In this document: positions 1 through 7,709 of the stretch, one piece after another
Position numbering within the stretch: the stretch's first letter is position 1
How the letters are laid out: every line of letters starts with the position of its first letter
Source of the DNA: Oscillibacter sp. PC13
GTDB taxonomy: Bacteria > Bacillota > Clostridia > Oscillospirales > Oscillospiraceae
Reading direction: 5' to 3'
Length of the DNA stretch: 64,000 bases
NCBI RefSeq assembly: GCF_900115635.1
Contig: NZ_FOXE01000017.1
Span: forward strand, 1-64,000
Made by a program: the position numbers and the translations under genes
Notes under the pieces: generated by a model
Told to the model about the DNA's origin: nothing
Seen by the model: only the letters and a program-made list of their open reading frames with translations
Databases searched by the model: none

Positions 1-314
1 ATGGACTTCATCGTGTCCAAGGGGCTGCCGCCACCTAAGGCAATCAAGAAATCGCAGCCCTCAGCTTTGTACTGGCCCAGTCCATCCCTTACCATCAGAT
101 CGGTTGGCTCGCCGCCGATACGGTCAAAAACAGTATAATGAATGCCCGCATCTGCCAAGACCTTTTCCACCTTGGCACAGTTGCCCAATTCCACCATCAT
201 GGAATCGGTGACAATCAGCGCCTTCTTACCCATTCTTTGCAGAGTAACGGCTGCAGCATCTAATGCTCCAGAGCCTGTCAGAATGCTTCTTGGTACTAAA
301 AATTCCCTTGCCAC
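1..314 (-). CDS. Iron-containing alcohol dehydrogenase, N-terminal part
   Basis: This minus-strand gene is cut by the left edge; about 104 N-terminal residues are visible. It begins at a GTG (314) with an AAGGAG ribosome binding site at 324-329; no ATG gives the right frame. The translation starts VAREFLVPRSILTGSGALDA and has the nucleotide-binding signature ALGGGSPLDTMK of family III (Fe-dependent) alcohol dehydrogenases. The metal-ligand half lies outside the window. It is probably an NAD(P)H-dependent alcohol/aldehyde oxidoreductase. It is the second such enzyme here, downstream of and parallel to the complete one at 666-1808, so both may serve the same pathway. Family assignment is firm; the substrate is unknown. 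Confidence 0.8.
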   Translation of the reverse strand, partial: MAREFLVPRSILTGSGALDAAAVTLQRMGKKALIVTDSMMVELGNCAKVEKVLADAGIHYTVFDRIGGEPTDLMVRDGLGQYKAEGCDFLIALGGGSPLDTMKS

Positions 315-665
315 ACCTCATCGCTCCTTGTACAAGAATATCACCTCAGCAAGCAGCTCATACTCCGCTTGTTTCGGTTCTGTTTGTTTGGAGACCTGTC
401 ATGGACGCCGTATCACGACTTCCGTCCATCACACGAATATGCGCAGGGCGCCTGACCGATGAACCGCAGGAGTTCCACTCCGGCTGACGCCTGCTTACAG
501 GCAGAGGAGAACCATTCATATTCTCCTCCGCCTGTTGCCAGTTTGCCTTTGGACATTAAATTCTAAATTGGAACTGCCAGCCCCCCGGAAGCCGGCCGGC
601 AGCCGCCTGTTGGAAAAGCGTAGCTTGCCGGCCCCGCGTCCGTGGGAAGGCTGGACGACTGAACA
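315..665. other. Intergenic region with one strong hairpin
   Basis: This 351-base gap separates two minus-strand alcohol dehydrogenases. It contains a 14-bp near-perfect inverted repeat (498-511 with 521-534, one mismatch, 9-base loop) with no T-tract on either side, so it is more likely an mRNA stabiliser or processing site than a terminator. Short minus-strand open frames overlap here, one of about 53 codons starting near 516, but none resembles a known protein and I do not call them. Confidence 0.4.
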
Positions 666-1808
666 TCACTCGTAGATGCTCAGCAGAATCTCCTTTACCT
701 TCTCCGGGGAGATGTCAACAGGGTTGTTATCCATGCGGCCCTTTGTGAAGGTCTGGGTAACCAAGTGGTCAATTCCCTTCTCAGGGACTCCCAGGGGCTT
801 CAGCCGCAGTGTGACGCCGGCCATGGCAGCGGTCTCATCCAGCCACTTCTGCAGACCGCCGTGCCTTTCAAAGGTGTCAAACAAATCATCTGCGCAGACA
901 ATTGCCTCGCGGTTGATTTTGGAAACCGCGTCCAGCGTCAGGGCACAGGCAATGCCGTGGGGGACGCCATACTGCATGGTGACGGCATAGCTGATAGAGT
1001 GACAGGCGGTGGTGCGAGTTCTTGCAAACGCCATGCCAGCCAGCAGTGCGCCGCGGCTTTGGTACGTACGTAACTCCAGATTCTGAGGATCGGCCAGGAC
1101 TTTGGGCAAATAGGTCATAATCGTATCAATGGCCTTCAGCGCAATATCCTTCACCACATATGTCGTGGGCTTCGCCCAATATGCCTCAATGGCATGGGAC
1201 AGCGCGTCAACGCCTGTGGAGAATGTCATCTTCGTGGGAAGTGTCAGCGTCAGTTCGGGAATTACTAGCGACATTTTGGGATAGTTCTGGGGCGTGTCAA
1301 TGGAGAATTTCGCGGTTTTGTTGATGTCCCAGATCGTGGCGAACTGTGTCACCTCGGAACCCGTGCCGGCGGCGGAGGGGACGGAGATAATGTCGATCAC
1401 CTCATGCTCCGTTTTATAGGCGCCGGTTTTCAGCAGTTCCGTAATGGCATCAATGGTGATTTCCTTTCCCTTAAAGAGATAGTGGAAGTTGGAAACACCC
1501 TTGGCCGTATCAATCGCGGATCCGCCGCCGATCGCCAGGATAAAATCGGGATCATACCCCTCAATCAGCTTTAAACCGTTATAAACATCCTGCTGGGTGG
1601 GGTTTGGCGTGATGGTGTCCATCCAGAACTCGTTTCCACTGGCAACATTCTTCTCAATGTCAGCGGTCAGATCCCACAGATCTGTACAAAACCGCTCACA
1701 GACGACCAGTACCTTTTTCTCCGGGCCACAGTCATTCACCAGTTCACGCAGGGCCTCCTTGGTGCCGAACTTGATTTCCACAGAGCAATAGGGAACATAT
1801 TTTGACAT
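666..1808 (-). CDS. Iron-containing alcohol dehydrogenase (phosphonoacetaldehyde-reductase-like context)
   Basis: This 380-residue protein is a family III metal-dependent alcohol dehydrogenase. The ATG at 1808 was chosen because an AAGGAGG box lies 7 bases upstream and translation gives MSKYVPYCSVEIKFG, the usual N-terminus; the frame is open further upstream but lacks these signals. Visible signatures are the nucleotide-binding GGGSAIDTAKG, the segment GTGSEVTQFATIWD and the metal-ligand region (DALSHAIEAYW, then CHSISYAV and GVPHGIACAL). The enzyme would interconvert an aldehyde and an alcohol with NAD(P)H in the cytosol. It lies downstream of the transporter and the phosphonatase-like HAD gene, so reduction of phosphonoacetaldehyde, or of the aldehyde released by C-P cleavage, is a reasonable inference. 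Family certain, substrate inferred. Confidence 0.85.
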   Translation of the reverse strand: MSKYVPYCSVEIKFGTKEALRELVNDCGPEKKVLVVCERFCTDLWDLTADIEKNVASGNEFWMDTITPNPTQQDVYNGLKLIEGYDPDFILAIGGGSAIDTAKGVSNFHYLFKGKEITIDAITELLKTGAYKTEHEVIDIISVPSAAGTGSEVTQFATIWDINKTAKFSIDTPQNYPKMSLVIPELTLTLPTKMTFSTGVDALSHAIEAYWAKPTTYVVKDIALKAIDTIMTYLPKVLADPQNLELRTYQSRGALLAGMAFARTRTTACHSISYAVTMQYGVPHGIACALTLDAVSKINREAIVCADDLFDTFERHGGLQKWLDETAAMAGVTLRLKPLGVPEKGIDHLVTQTFTKGRMDNNPVDISPEKVKEILLSIYE

Positions 1809-1926
1809 AGTATTTTCCTCCTTTTTATAAATCGCAAAATCACGGCGTTGAGCGGGATGCGCATATGGTAGAGCCACGACACACGCATATACCTTACATG
1901 CGGGAATCAGCATGGGGCAGGAGATA

Positions 1927-3252
1927 TCACTTTTCAGCGAAAGCCTTTTCCAACTTGGTCATCTTCATGCTCCGTACGATAAAGGTCAGAATCACCATGA
2001 TGACGTACAGAACAGCGATGGTGATGAAGATGGCGGGCCAGCTGCCGGTTTTATCCAAAACCACTCCAAAAATCATGGACTGAGCAGCAGACCCCATGTA
2101 AATGGCCCAGTCAAGAATGCCGGTGGTGGTTCCGGACATTGCCCGACCACCCAGGTCGCCCGAAATGGCCCAGATCACGCCAGTGACCATGGAGGCGCAG
2201 CCTACAAGCAGAAGCAATGCAGAGGCCATCATTTGGGATTTCACAAATGGGAACACGCACAGCAACACCACGGACACCACCGCAGCCAACAGCAGCATCG
2301 GCTCGCGTTTGCCTTTGAAAACCTTGTCCGTCAAGGTGGGGAACACAAACATGGCCAAGGCCTGCCCCAGCGGTAGCAGAATCGAACTGAGAATACCGGT
2401 TTTAATATCCATTCCCATTACGTCGGTGAAGTACGTTGGGATCCAGGTCAGCAGGCCGTAGCGACCGATACCGGCAATCGCGGAGATGAAGCACAGCAGA
2501 ATGACCTTCGGCTCAGAGAACAGGAGCTTATAGGGATACACTGCGCTCTTGGTCTTGAGGATGGCGACTCGCTTCTCATCTTCGGCAGCAGCCGCGGCGT
2601 CCGGTTCCTCAAAAGGCTTCAAGCCGATATCTTCCGGCTGGTTCTTTACAAAAACCGCAAAGACAACCAGAATCAACAGCATGGGAATCAACGGCCAGCG
2701 GAACGCAGCCCGCCAGCCCCAGTCCGGGGAAATGGCGTAAGCGGCAAAAACGCATCCATAGGTCACCACCTGTGCAACGCCAGAGAAACCTGTTGCAACG
2801 CCAGAGGCAAAGCCTCTTTTTTCTTTGGGCCACCACTTGTTCAAAACTCCCAGTCCGGGAGACCAAACCATAGACTGTGCAAAGCCGTTTAGTCCCCAGA
2901 GTACGGCAATTACTGCCAAAGAGGACTGAAAGCTGATGGTAAAGTTGCAGATGGCAGAAACAATGATGCCGACGATCATAAATCGTTTGTTTCCAACAAT
3001 TTCGCCCAGCCGCCCGGAAAACAGATGGCCAAACCCATAACACCAGAACAAAGCGGAGCTGATAAAGCCGATTTCTGCCTTGGTGGTTCCAAACGCCTCC
3101 GCCATGACAGGCATCGCCAGGGACATATTTTGTCTGCCGTTGTAGAAAAACATGTAGGTGAAACCAAATCCAAGGAGCATGTACTTGGCGTACTTTTTAA
3201 ACTTCGTATAGTCGGTCTGTGAATATCCGTAAGTTTTCGAGCTAGTTTCCAT
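1927..3252 (-). CDS. MFS transporter of the organophosphate:phosphate antiporter type
   Basis: This 441-residue, 12-helix carrier resembles the OPA family (GlpT, UhpT, PgtP), which exchanges phosphorylated compounds for phosphate across the cytoplasmic membrane. The first helix is followed by NGRQNMSLAMPVMAEAFG, close to the motif carrying the substrate-binding arginine in GlpT; other typical stretches are WSPGLGVLNKWWPKEKRG and GWRAAF, and a hydrophilic central loop is present. The ATG at 3252 follows a GGGAGGG box by 6 bases; an upstream in-frame ATG at 3282 is less well placed. It sits between the PhnX-like HAD gene and the iron alcohol dehydrogenase on the same strand, which suggests import of an organophosphate or phosphonate for these enzymes. 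The exact ligand cannot be read from sequence. Confidence 0.85.
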   Translation of the reverse strand: METSSKTYGYSQTDYTKFKKYAKYMLLGFGFTYMFFYNGRQNMSLAMPVMAEAFGTTKAEIGFISSALFWCYGFGHLFSGRLGEIVGNKRFMIVGIIVSAICNFTISFQSSLAVIAVLWGLNGFAQSMVWSPGLGVLNKWWPKEKRGFASGVATGFSGVAQVVTYGCVFAAYAISPDWGWRAAFRWPLIPMLLILVVFAVFVKNQPEDIGLKPFEEPDAAAAAEDEKRVAILKTKSAVYPYKLLFSEPKVILLCFISAIAGIGRYGLLTWIPTYFTDVMGMDIKTGILSSILLPLGQALAMFVFPTLTDKVFKGKREPMLLLAAVVSVVLLCVFPFVKSQMMASALLLLVGCASMVTGVIWAISGDLGGRAMSGTTTGILDWAIYMGSAAQSMIFGVVLDKTGSWPAIFITIAVLYVIMVILTFIVRSMKMTKLEKAFAEK

Positions 3253-3328
3253 GAAGTTCCCTCCCAATTTCATGTTTTGCAACTATTCTCCCTTAAAAAT
3301 ACAGTTTCCGCCACATAAAAGAGTCGAA

Positions 3329-3367
3329 GAAGAGACACCTGGGTAAAGGATAGGCGGGTGTCTCTTC
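3329..3367. terminator. Intergenic hairpin, possible terminator
   Basis: An 11-bp perfect inverted repeat (3329-3339 and 3357-3367) lies between the HAD gene and the transporter gene. On the minus strand it is followed by a T-rich stretch, so it could terminate or attenuate transcription leaving the HAD gene and lower downstream transporter expression. Confidence 0.5.
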
Positions 3368-3385
3368 TCCGGATTGGGTTATAAA

Positions 3386-4231
3386 TTAGATCGTTTCAAT
3401 GAGACCCTGACCGGGGCGCTCGCCTCTTCTCAGTCTCGGCTCAATCTCGTTGAAGATGATCTCCGGGACGTACTTGACAGAAGGTACCAGAAAGTCGGGC
3501 TTGGATGCGGCCAGCATATCATAATCGTTGGAACCGGAGGCGTACAAGCCAATGGTCCAAACGCCAGCGTTATTGCCGCACTTCATGCCGGCGGCCGTGT
3601 CATCGATCTTCACGACGGCCTCGCAGGGGATGACCTTATTGGTCAGCTTGTAGGCGCTGAGCATGCAATCGTACACCATAAAGGGAGAGGGACGGCCGGG
3701 TACCTTCTCGGCGTTGGTGACCACATCAAACTTCATGTCGAACTTGTCTTCCAAAACCTTGTTCAATGCGGCAGAGTCCTCGGCATAATAACCGGTGTCG
3801 CAGCCAACCAGAATACCGGCCTCTTTCATTTTGGCAATGGCCTCCACGGCACCTTCAATGGGACGGGCTAGGTCTTCGTCGACGATGTACTTGCTCATCA
3901 GCGGGCGGAAAGCGGCGAGAATCGCCTCAAAGTCGTCCTCTCCCCAGGGACGATTGTACTTGGCTTCCCACTGCTCCACGAATTCGGGAAGGTTCATCAG
4001 CATCCGCAGGTGGGTGGGCTTGAACATGCCCATGGGCTTACGGATAGATGCCCAGTCCAACTCAATGCCGAACTGCCGGATAGCTTCATAAAAAGGAACA
4101 ACCGGGGCTTTGCATCCGCGGCCGTCGTCCCTAGGCCAGCGGTGGCTCATATCGCCGGGACCATCACAAAAAGTGCCAGCGGTGTCGAGAACTGCCAATT
4201 CAATCTTGCCGGTGTAACGTCTGTTATACAT
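3386..4231 (-). CDS. PhnX-like HAD hydrolase (phosphonatase subfamily)
   Basis: This 281-residue HAD protein has the marks of phosphonoacetaldehyde hydrolase. PhnX uses an Asp nucleophile in a DxAGT motif, with Ala in place of the usual acid Asp, and a cap-domain Lys that forms a Schiff base with the substrate. Here the motif is DTAGT (Asp16, Ala18) and the cap reads RKPMGMFKPTHLR with Lys71 and His74, matching the catalytic Lys and nearby His of PhnX. Later motifs CDTGYYAED, PGRPSPFMVYDCM and VKIDDTAAGMKCGNNAG follow the PhnX order. An unusual Gly/Arg/Asp-rich insertion of roughly 20 residues (about 24-43) follows the nucleophile loop, so the substrate may differ. The ATG has GGAGGAG upstream. 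It is the first gene of a set with an OPA carrier and an alcohol dehydrogenase. Subfamily likely; exact substrate unproven. Confidence 0.8.
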   Translation of the reverse strand: MYNRRYTGKIELAVLDTAGTFCDGPGDMSHRWPRDDGRGCKAPVVPFYEAIRQFGIELDWASIRKPMGMFKPTHLRMLMNLPEFVEQWEAKYNRPWGEDDFEAILAAFRPLMSKYIVDEDLARPIEGAVEAIAKMKEAGILVGCDTGYYAEDSAALNKVLEDKFDMKFDVVTNAEKVPGRPSPFMVYDCMLSAYKLTNKVIPCEAVVKIDDTAAGMKCGNNAGVWTIGLYASGSNDYDMLAASKPDFLVPSVKYVPEIIFNEIEPRLRRGERPGQGLIETI

Positions 4232-4856
4232 GTTGTCTCCTCCTTGATATCCTTTTTATTTTTTTAGGGGTTGCTTCCACGGCTTCATTAAAGCATTCTT
4301 TTTGCAACAAGTCAATTATATTTTGCAATATTTTTGAATAATTGCTTTAAAAAATTGCACAATTATTTCAAGAAATTATTGTATATATCACATATTTTAT
4401 CATTTTTTCTTTCATATTTTATTCATTTTAACTAAAATTCAGAGATCGCGCGTTTATTATTCTTTTAATATATTGCGACATCTTATCACATTTTGCAATA
4501 TTTTGTATTGCGCGTCATCAGGCACCTGTTTCCGCCCCTTTCGGTGCCATACGACTCTGGGATGCTTGCAGATTCTGCAAACGGATATTGGCAATGGGCA
4601 AGGGTTTTTCTACGATCCCATGAGCGCGGGCGGCCGTCTTTCCAGGCAAATCTTCCCACAGGTGATACGGCGCCGAAGCGCTGGAAAAAAAAGTATCCGG
4701 CGTGATATCACGCCGGATACTTTTTTCAAAAATGATGGATAGCAGCAGACGCACTGCCGGATTGGTCTTTCCGTCGGCCGCCGGGGAATTCCTTCCCAAA
4801 CCTTGAAAACTCGAATTTCACACGGTCCCCGCTCCGAAATCCTCACAGCACAGTGA
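4232..4856. other. AT-rich regulatory gap upstream of the PhnX-like gene
   Basis: This 625-base gap is strongly AT-rich from about 4270 to 4510, unlike the neighbouring genes. TTTTGCAATATTTT occurs twice (4321 and 4491), and the second copy is part of an inverted repeat GCAATA-N5-TATTGC. Several further TTGCA/TGCAA half-sites lie between. This looks like the operator and promoter area of the divergent catabolic genes, possibly bound by one of the two DeoR proteins encoded next door. The part nearest 4857 holds the palindromic terminator listed separately. No gene is supported here. Confidence 0.45.
4687..4726 (-). terminator. Terminator of the DeoR pair (perfect 40-bp palindrome)
   Basis: A perfect 40-base palindrome (20-bp arms) has A6 at one end and T6 at the other and lies 130 bases beyond the stop of the downstream DeoR gene. 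It is a classic intrinsic terminator that can work in both directions and insulates the regulators from the catabolic genes. Confidence 0.8.
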
Positions 4857-5657
4857 TTAAGGCTCTTCCAGTGGGAAATTGTTTTCCCTGTCAGAGGTCA
4901 CCACCGTAATGCCCCGGCTCTCATAAGCCTCGCGCAGTTTATCCGACAAACCGGAATCGCTGATCAAAAGGTCAATCGCGTCCACCGGGCAGACATTCAT
5001 GCACGCAACACGGCCAAATTTGGTATGATCCGCCACAAAAATATTTCGCCGGGACGCCTTCATAATCGCCTGTATAGTGGAAACCCGATCCGGGTGATAG
5101 GCGGTGATCCCCTTTTCAATGGAAACCGCCTCAAGCGCCAAGATCGCCGTATCAATATTATACTGCAGAATATCCCGCTCACACTGGTCTCCGCCAATGG
5201 ATCCCTCATCCGTATCCACAATGCCGCCTGGTACAATGGTGGTAAATTCCTGCGCTTCCGCCAGTATATCCAGTACGTAAATATTATTTGTGATCACCGT
5301 TAAACGGGTATAATTCTTAGCCAGGAACTTGGCAACTTCGATATTGGTCGTTCCGCTGTTGAGAAAAACGCTTTGGCCTTCTACAATAAAGGGCTTGAGG
5401 AGCCTTGAAATCTCCCGCTTAGCCGCCCTGTTTTCTTGGTACCGGTTCTCCAGGACGGACCGCCCATTCTCTTTCTGCTGACAGTAGATGGCGCCGCCGC
5501 GTACCCGCTTCAGCTTTCCCTGGGCTTCCAACTGCTCAAAGTCCCGCCGCGCCGTATCAATGGATACCCCATTCAGCTGGGCAATATCCGCCAATGTTGC
5601 CCTCTGCTTTTCCTGCAGATATTCCACAATTTTGTTCAGACGCTCTTGCTGTATCAT
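4857..5657 (-). CDS. DeoR-family transcriptional regulator (second of a tandem pair)
   Basis: This 266-residue repressor-type protein has the DeoR layout: an N-terminal winged helix (RLNKIVEYLQEKQRATLADI, then TARRDFEQLEAQGKLKRVRGGA) and a C-terminal sugar-phosphate-sensing domain with NSGTTNIEVAKFL, VITNNIYVLDIL and VADHTKFGRVA. DeoR proteins usually bind a phosphorylated intermediate of the pathway they control. Its ATG overlaps the stop of the upstream DeoR gene by 4 bases (ATGA), so the two are probably translationally coupled. The two proteins align over their whole length and look like a local duplication. Probable targets are the adjacent HAD/transporter/dehydrogenase genes. Confidence 0.9.
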   Translation of the reverse strand: MIQQERLNKIVEYLQEKQRATLADIAQLNGVSIDTARRDFEQLEAQGKLKRVRGGAIYCQQKENGRSVLENRYQENRAAKREISRLLKPFIVEGQSVFLNSGTTNIEVAKFLAKNYTRLTVITNNIYVLDILAEAQEFTTIVPGGIVDTDEGSIGGDQCERDILQYNIDTAILALEAVSIEKGITAYHPDRVSTIQAIMKASRRNIFVADHTKFGRVACMNVCPVDAIDLLISDSGLSDKLREAYESRGITVVTSDRENNFPLEEP

Positions 5658-6436
5658 GTGTTATCCATTCTAGGCCTGATGACTCCCACATGGGCCTTCT
5701 CATAATATTTCCGCACAGTTTCTTCTGTAACCCGGCTGTCGCTTACAATATAATCGATTTCTTCCAATCCACACACATTCGCGCAGGCAATCCGATCGAA
5801 CTTACTGTAGTCTGCCACAATAATCTTTCTTTTTGCACTCTTGATGAGGGAACGGATGACGCCGACCTCTCTCCATCGGAAATCCGTCACGCCCTTTTCC
5901 AGCGAGATGGCATTGACGGCCAAAAGCGCCACATCAATATTATAGGATAGGAAATCCCGCTCGCACTGTTTCCCATAGATCGCGTACTCCTCGTGGTCAA
6001 ACAGCCCCCCCGGTACGATGAGTGTAAAATTCTTCGCATTTTTGAGAACCCGAAAAAGATACAGGTTATTCGTAATAATCGTCAGGTGCTGATAATGGCT
6101 CACCAGATATTGGGCCACTGCGATATTGGTGGTGCCGCCGTTCAGCGCCACGGACTGTCCGTCCACAACAATATCCTTCAGCGCCTCCGCAAGAAGCTGT
6201 TTCTCGTTTTTGTGCTCGATGTTGCGCATATTAAAGCGCTGCTTGGACAGATCGTCGTTTTTCGCAATCGCTCCGCCCCGCACAGTTTGGATCATCCCGC
6301 TCTTTTCCAGAATTTCCAAGTCCCTGCGGATCGTTCCCACAGAGACGCCGGTTTCCTCCGAAAGTCTGCCCAGGGTCGCCTGGCCGTTCTCCTTGAGATA
6401 CGTGACAATTTTTAAATAACGCTCTTCCTGCAACAT
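5654..6436 (-). CDS. DeoR-family transcriptional regulator (first of a tandem pair)
   Basis: This 260-residue DeoR protein starts at the ATG at 6436 (MLQEERYLKIVTYLKENGQ), which has a GAGG box 8 bases upstream; the frame continues upstream but that part shows no family similarity. The winged helix includes TGVSVGTIRRDLEILEKSG and the effector domain includes NGGTTNIAVAQYL, TIITNNLYLFRVL and VADYSKFDRIA. It overlaps its paralogue by 4 bases. The pair may form a heteromer or sense two related phosphorylated effectors. Family is certain, effector unknown. Confidence 0.9.
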   Translation of the reverse strand: MLQEERYLKIVTYLKENGQATLGRLSEETGVSVGTIRRDLEILEKSGMIQTVRGGAIAKNDDLSKQRFNMRNIEHKNEKQLLAEALKDIVVDGQSVALNGGTTNIAVAQYLVSHYQHLTIITNNLYLFRVLKNAKNFTLIVPGGLFDHEEYAIYGKQCERDFLSYNIDVALLAVNAISLEKGVTDFRWREVGVIRSLIKSAKRKIIVADYSKFDRIACANVCGLEEIDYIVSDSRVTEETVRKYYEKAHVGVIRPRMDNT

Positions 6437-6645
6437 ACGCCCTACCTCAACCTTAAAATTTCCGAAGGGTGCACGACCGCGAATTTCCGTGTTCAATTTC
6501 CACGAATCTTATGGAAAGTATACCAGAAGCCCCATCATTCATCAAGAGGCGGAACAAAATTTTCTAAGCCCTGTCGCACGCCTCTATAAGCCTCCACGCC
6601 CGGCGAGATTCTTCAAGAACCTGATCCCCGAGTGAAGCATGCCTC

Positions 6646-7461
6646 TTAATTCTCCGGAATCTCTCTTTTCTGCGGGGCAAAGGTGCTCCCCATGCGGAAA
6701 GAGATATTTTGGGCAACCCATTGCAGCGTGGGAAGGATCTCCTCCTGAATGCAGGCATCCGTGATCCGTTCCGATGATCCAAAGACGCTGATCGCCGCAG
6801 CTACTTTCCCTGTGAAATCATAGATCGGCGCCGCCACACACCGCATCCCTTCTTCGCATTCTTCGTTATCCAACGCGTACCCCTGCCGCTTTACCGTTTC
6901 CAATTCCTCTACCAGTGCGCGCTTTGTCGTAATTGTCTTGTCGGTAAACGGGGCCAATCCTTTCTCCGCAATAAGCCTGTCTAAGGCTGCGTCGGTATAT
7001 TCCGTCAGCAGGATTTTCCCGGAACTGGTTGCATGCAACGGCGACTGCTTTCCAATTCTCATCAGAGAGACCCCCATGGACGCGGGCTCATACCAGCAGT
7101 CGACATACACGCACTCCATCTCATGCTCAATTACCAGACAGATCCCCAGGCCCAGTTCAATGGACAGCTCGTTGATAAGATCGCTGGAAATCGAGCGCAG
7201 ACTCTGATGCGCCCGCACCTTTTCCCCCAGGTTGCAGACGCCCCATGTCAGCGCATACCGACCGGAATCCCTGTCCTGATAGGCATAGCCCTCAAGAATC
7301 AAGGCGTTCAGATAGCGCAGACAGGTCGCCTGCGGCATGCCCACACTTCCAATAATATCCTGCAGGCGCATGGGAACCTTGCTCTCCGCCAAAATTTCCA
7401 CCAATTGGAGGATCTTTGTTACAGATTGATTGGAAGGACGCCCAATCCGCTCGTTCGGCAT
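6646..7461 (-). CDS. IclR-family transcriptional regulator
   Basis: This 271-residue protein has an N-terminal winged helix (QSVTKILQLVEILAESKVPM, IIGSVGMPQATCLRYLNAL) and a C-terminal IclR ligand-binding domain with the typical segments PLHATSSGKILL, RQGYALDNEECEEGMRCVAA and ISVFGSSERI. IclR proteins sense small organic acids or related metabolites and act as repressor or activator of catabolic genes. It is divergent from the semialdehyde dehydrogenase gene at 7710, with a 248-base shared upstream region holding a strong promoter, so control of that gene is the simplest reading. An AAAGGA box precedes the ATG. Confidence 0.9.
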   Translation of the reverse strand: MPNERIGRPSNQSVTKILQLVEILAESKVPMRLQDIIGSVGMPQATCLRYLNALILEGYAYQDRDSGRYALTWGVCNLGEKVRAHQSLRSISSDLINELSIELGLGICLVIEHEMECVYVDCWYEPASMGVSLMRIGKQSPLHATSSGKILLTEYTDAALDRLIAEKGLAPFTDKTITTKRALVEELETVKRQGYALDNEECEEGMRCVAAPIYDFTGKVAAAISVFGSSERITDACIQEEILPTLQWVAQNISFRMGSTFAPQKREIPEN

Positions 7462-7636
7462 AGCAAACCATCCTTTTCAGACTTCATTCTATGATACGCT
7501 TCCGCATGTTCGTTAAATTTTTATTTAATTATCATGCCACAAAATGAACAAATAGTCAATGGTGGTCTTTTTTAAGCGGATTCGAATTATTTTTGGACTA
7601 ACAGTTCATTTATAGTAAATATTGATTATTTTTATA

Positions 7637-7665
7637 TTGACACTTAAATGAATCGGAATTATAAT
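7637..7665 (+). promoter_or_regulatory. Consensus sigma-70-type promoter of the aldehyde dehydrogenase gene
   Basis: TTGACA (7637-7642) and TATAAT (7660-7665) are separated by exactly 17 bases, a perfect consensus promoter 45 bases before the start codon. Such a strong promoter is probably held in check by a regulator such as the divergent IclR protein. Inverted half-sites ATGAAC (near 7542) and GTTCAT (near 7607) lie upstream and could be operator halves. Confidence 0.8.
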
Positions 7666-7709
7666 CCGTTTATCACAAACATATAAGAAAATTAAAAGGA
7701 GGATTCAAA

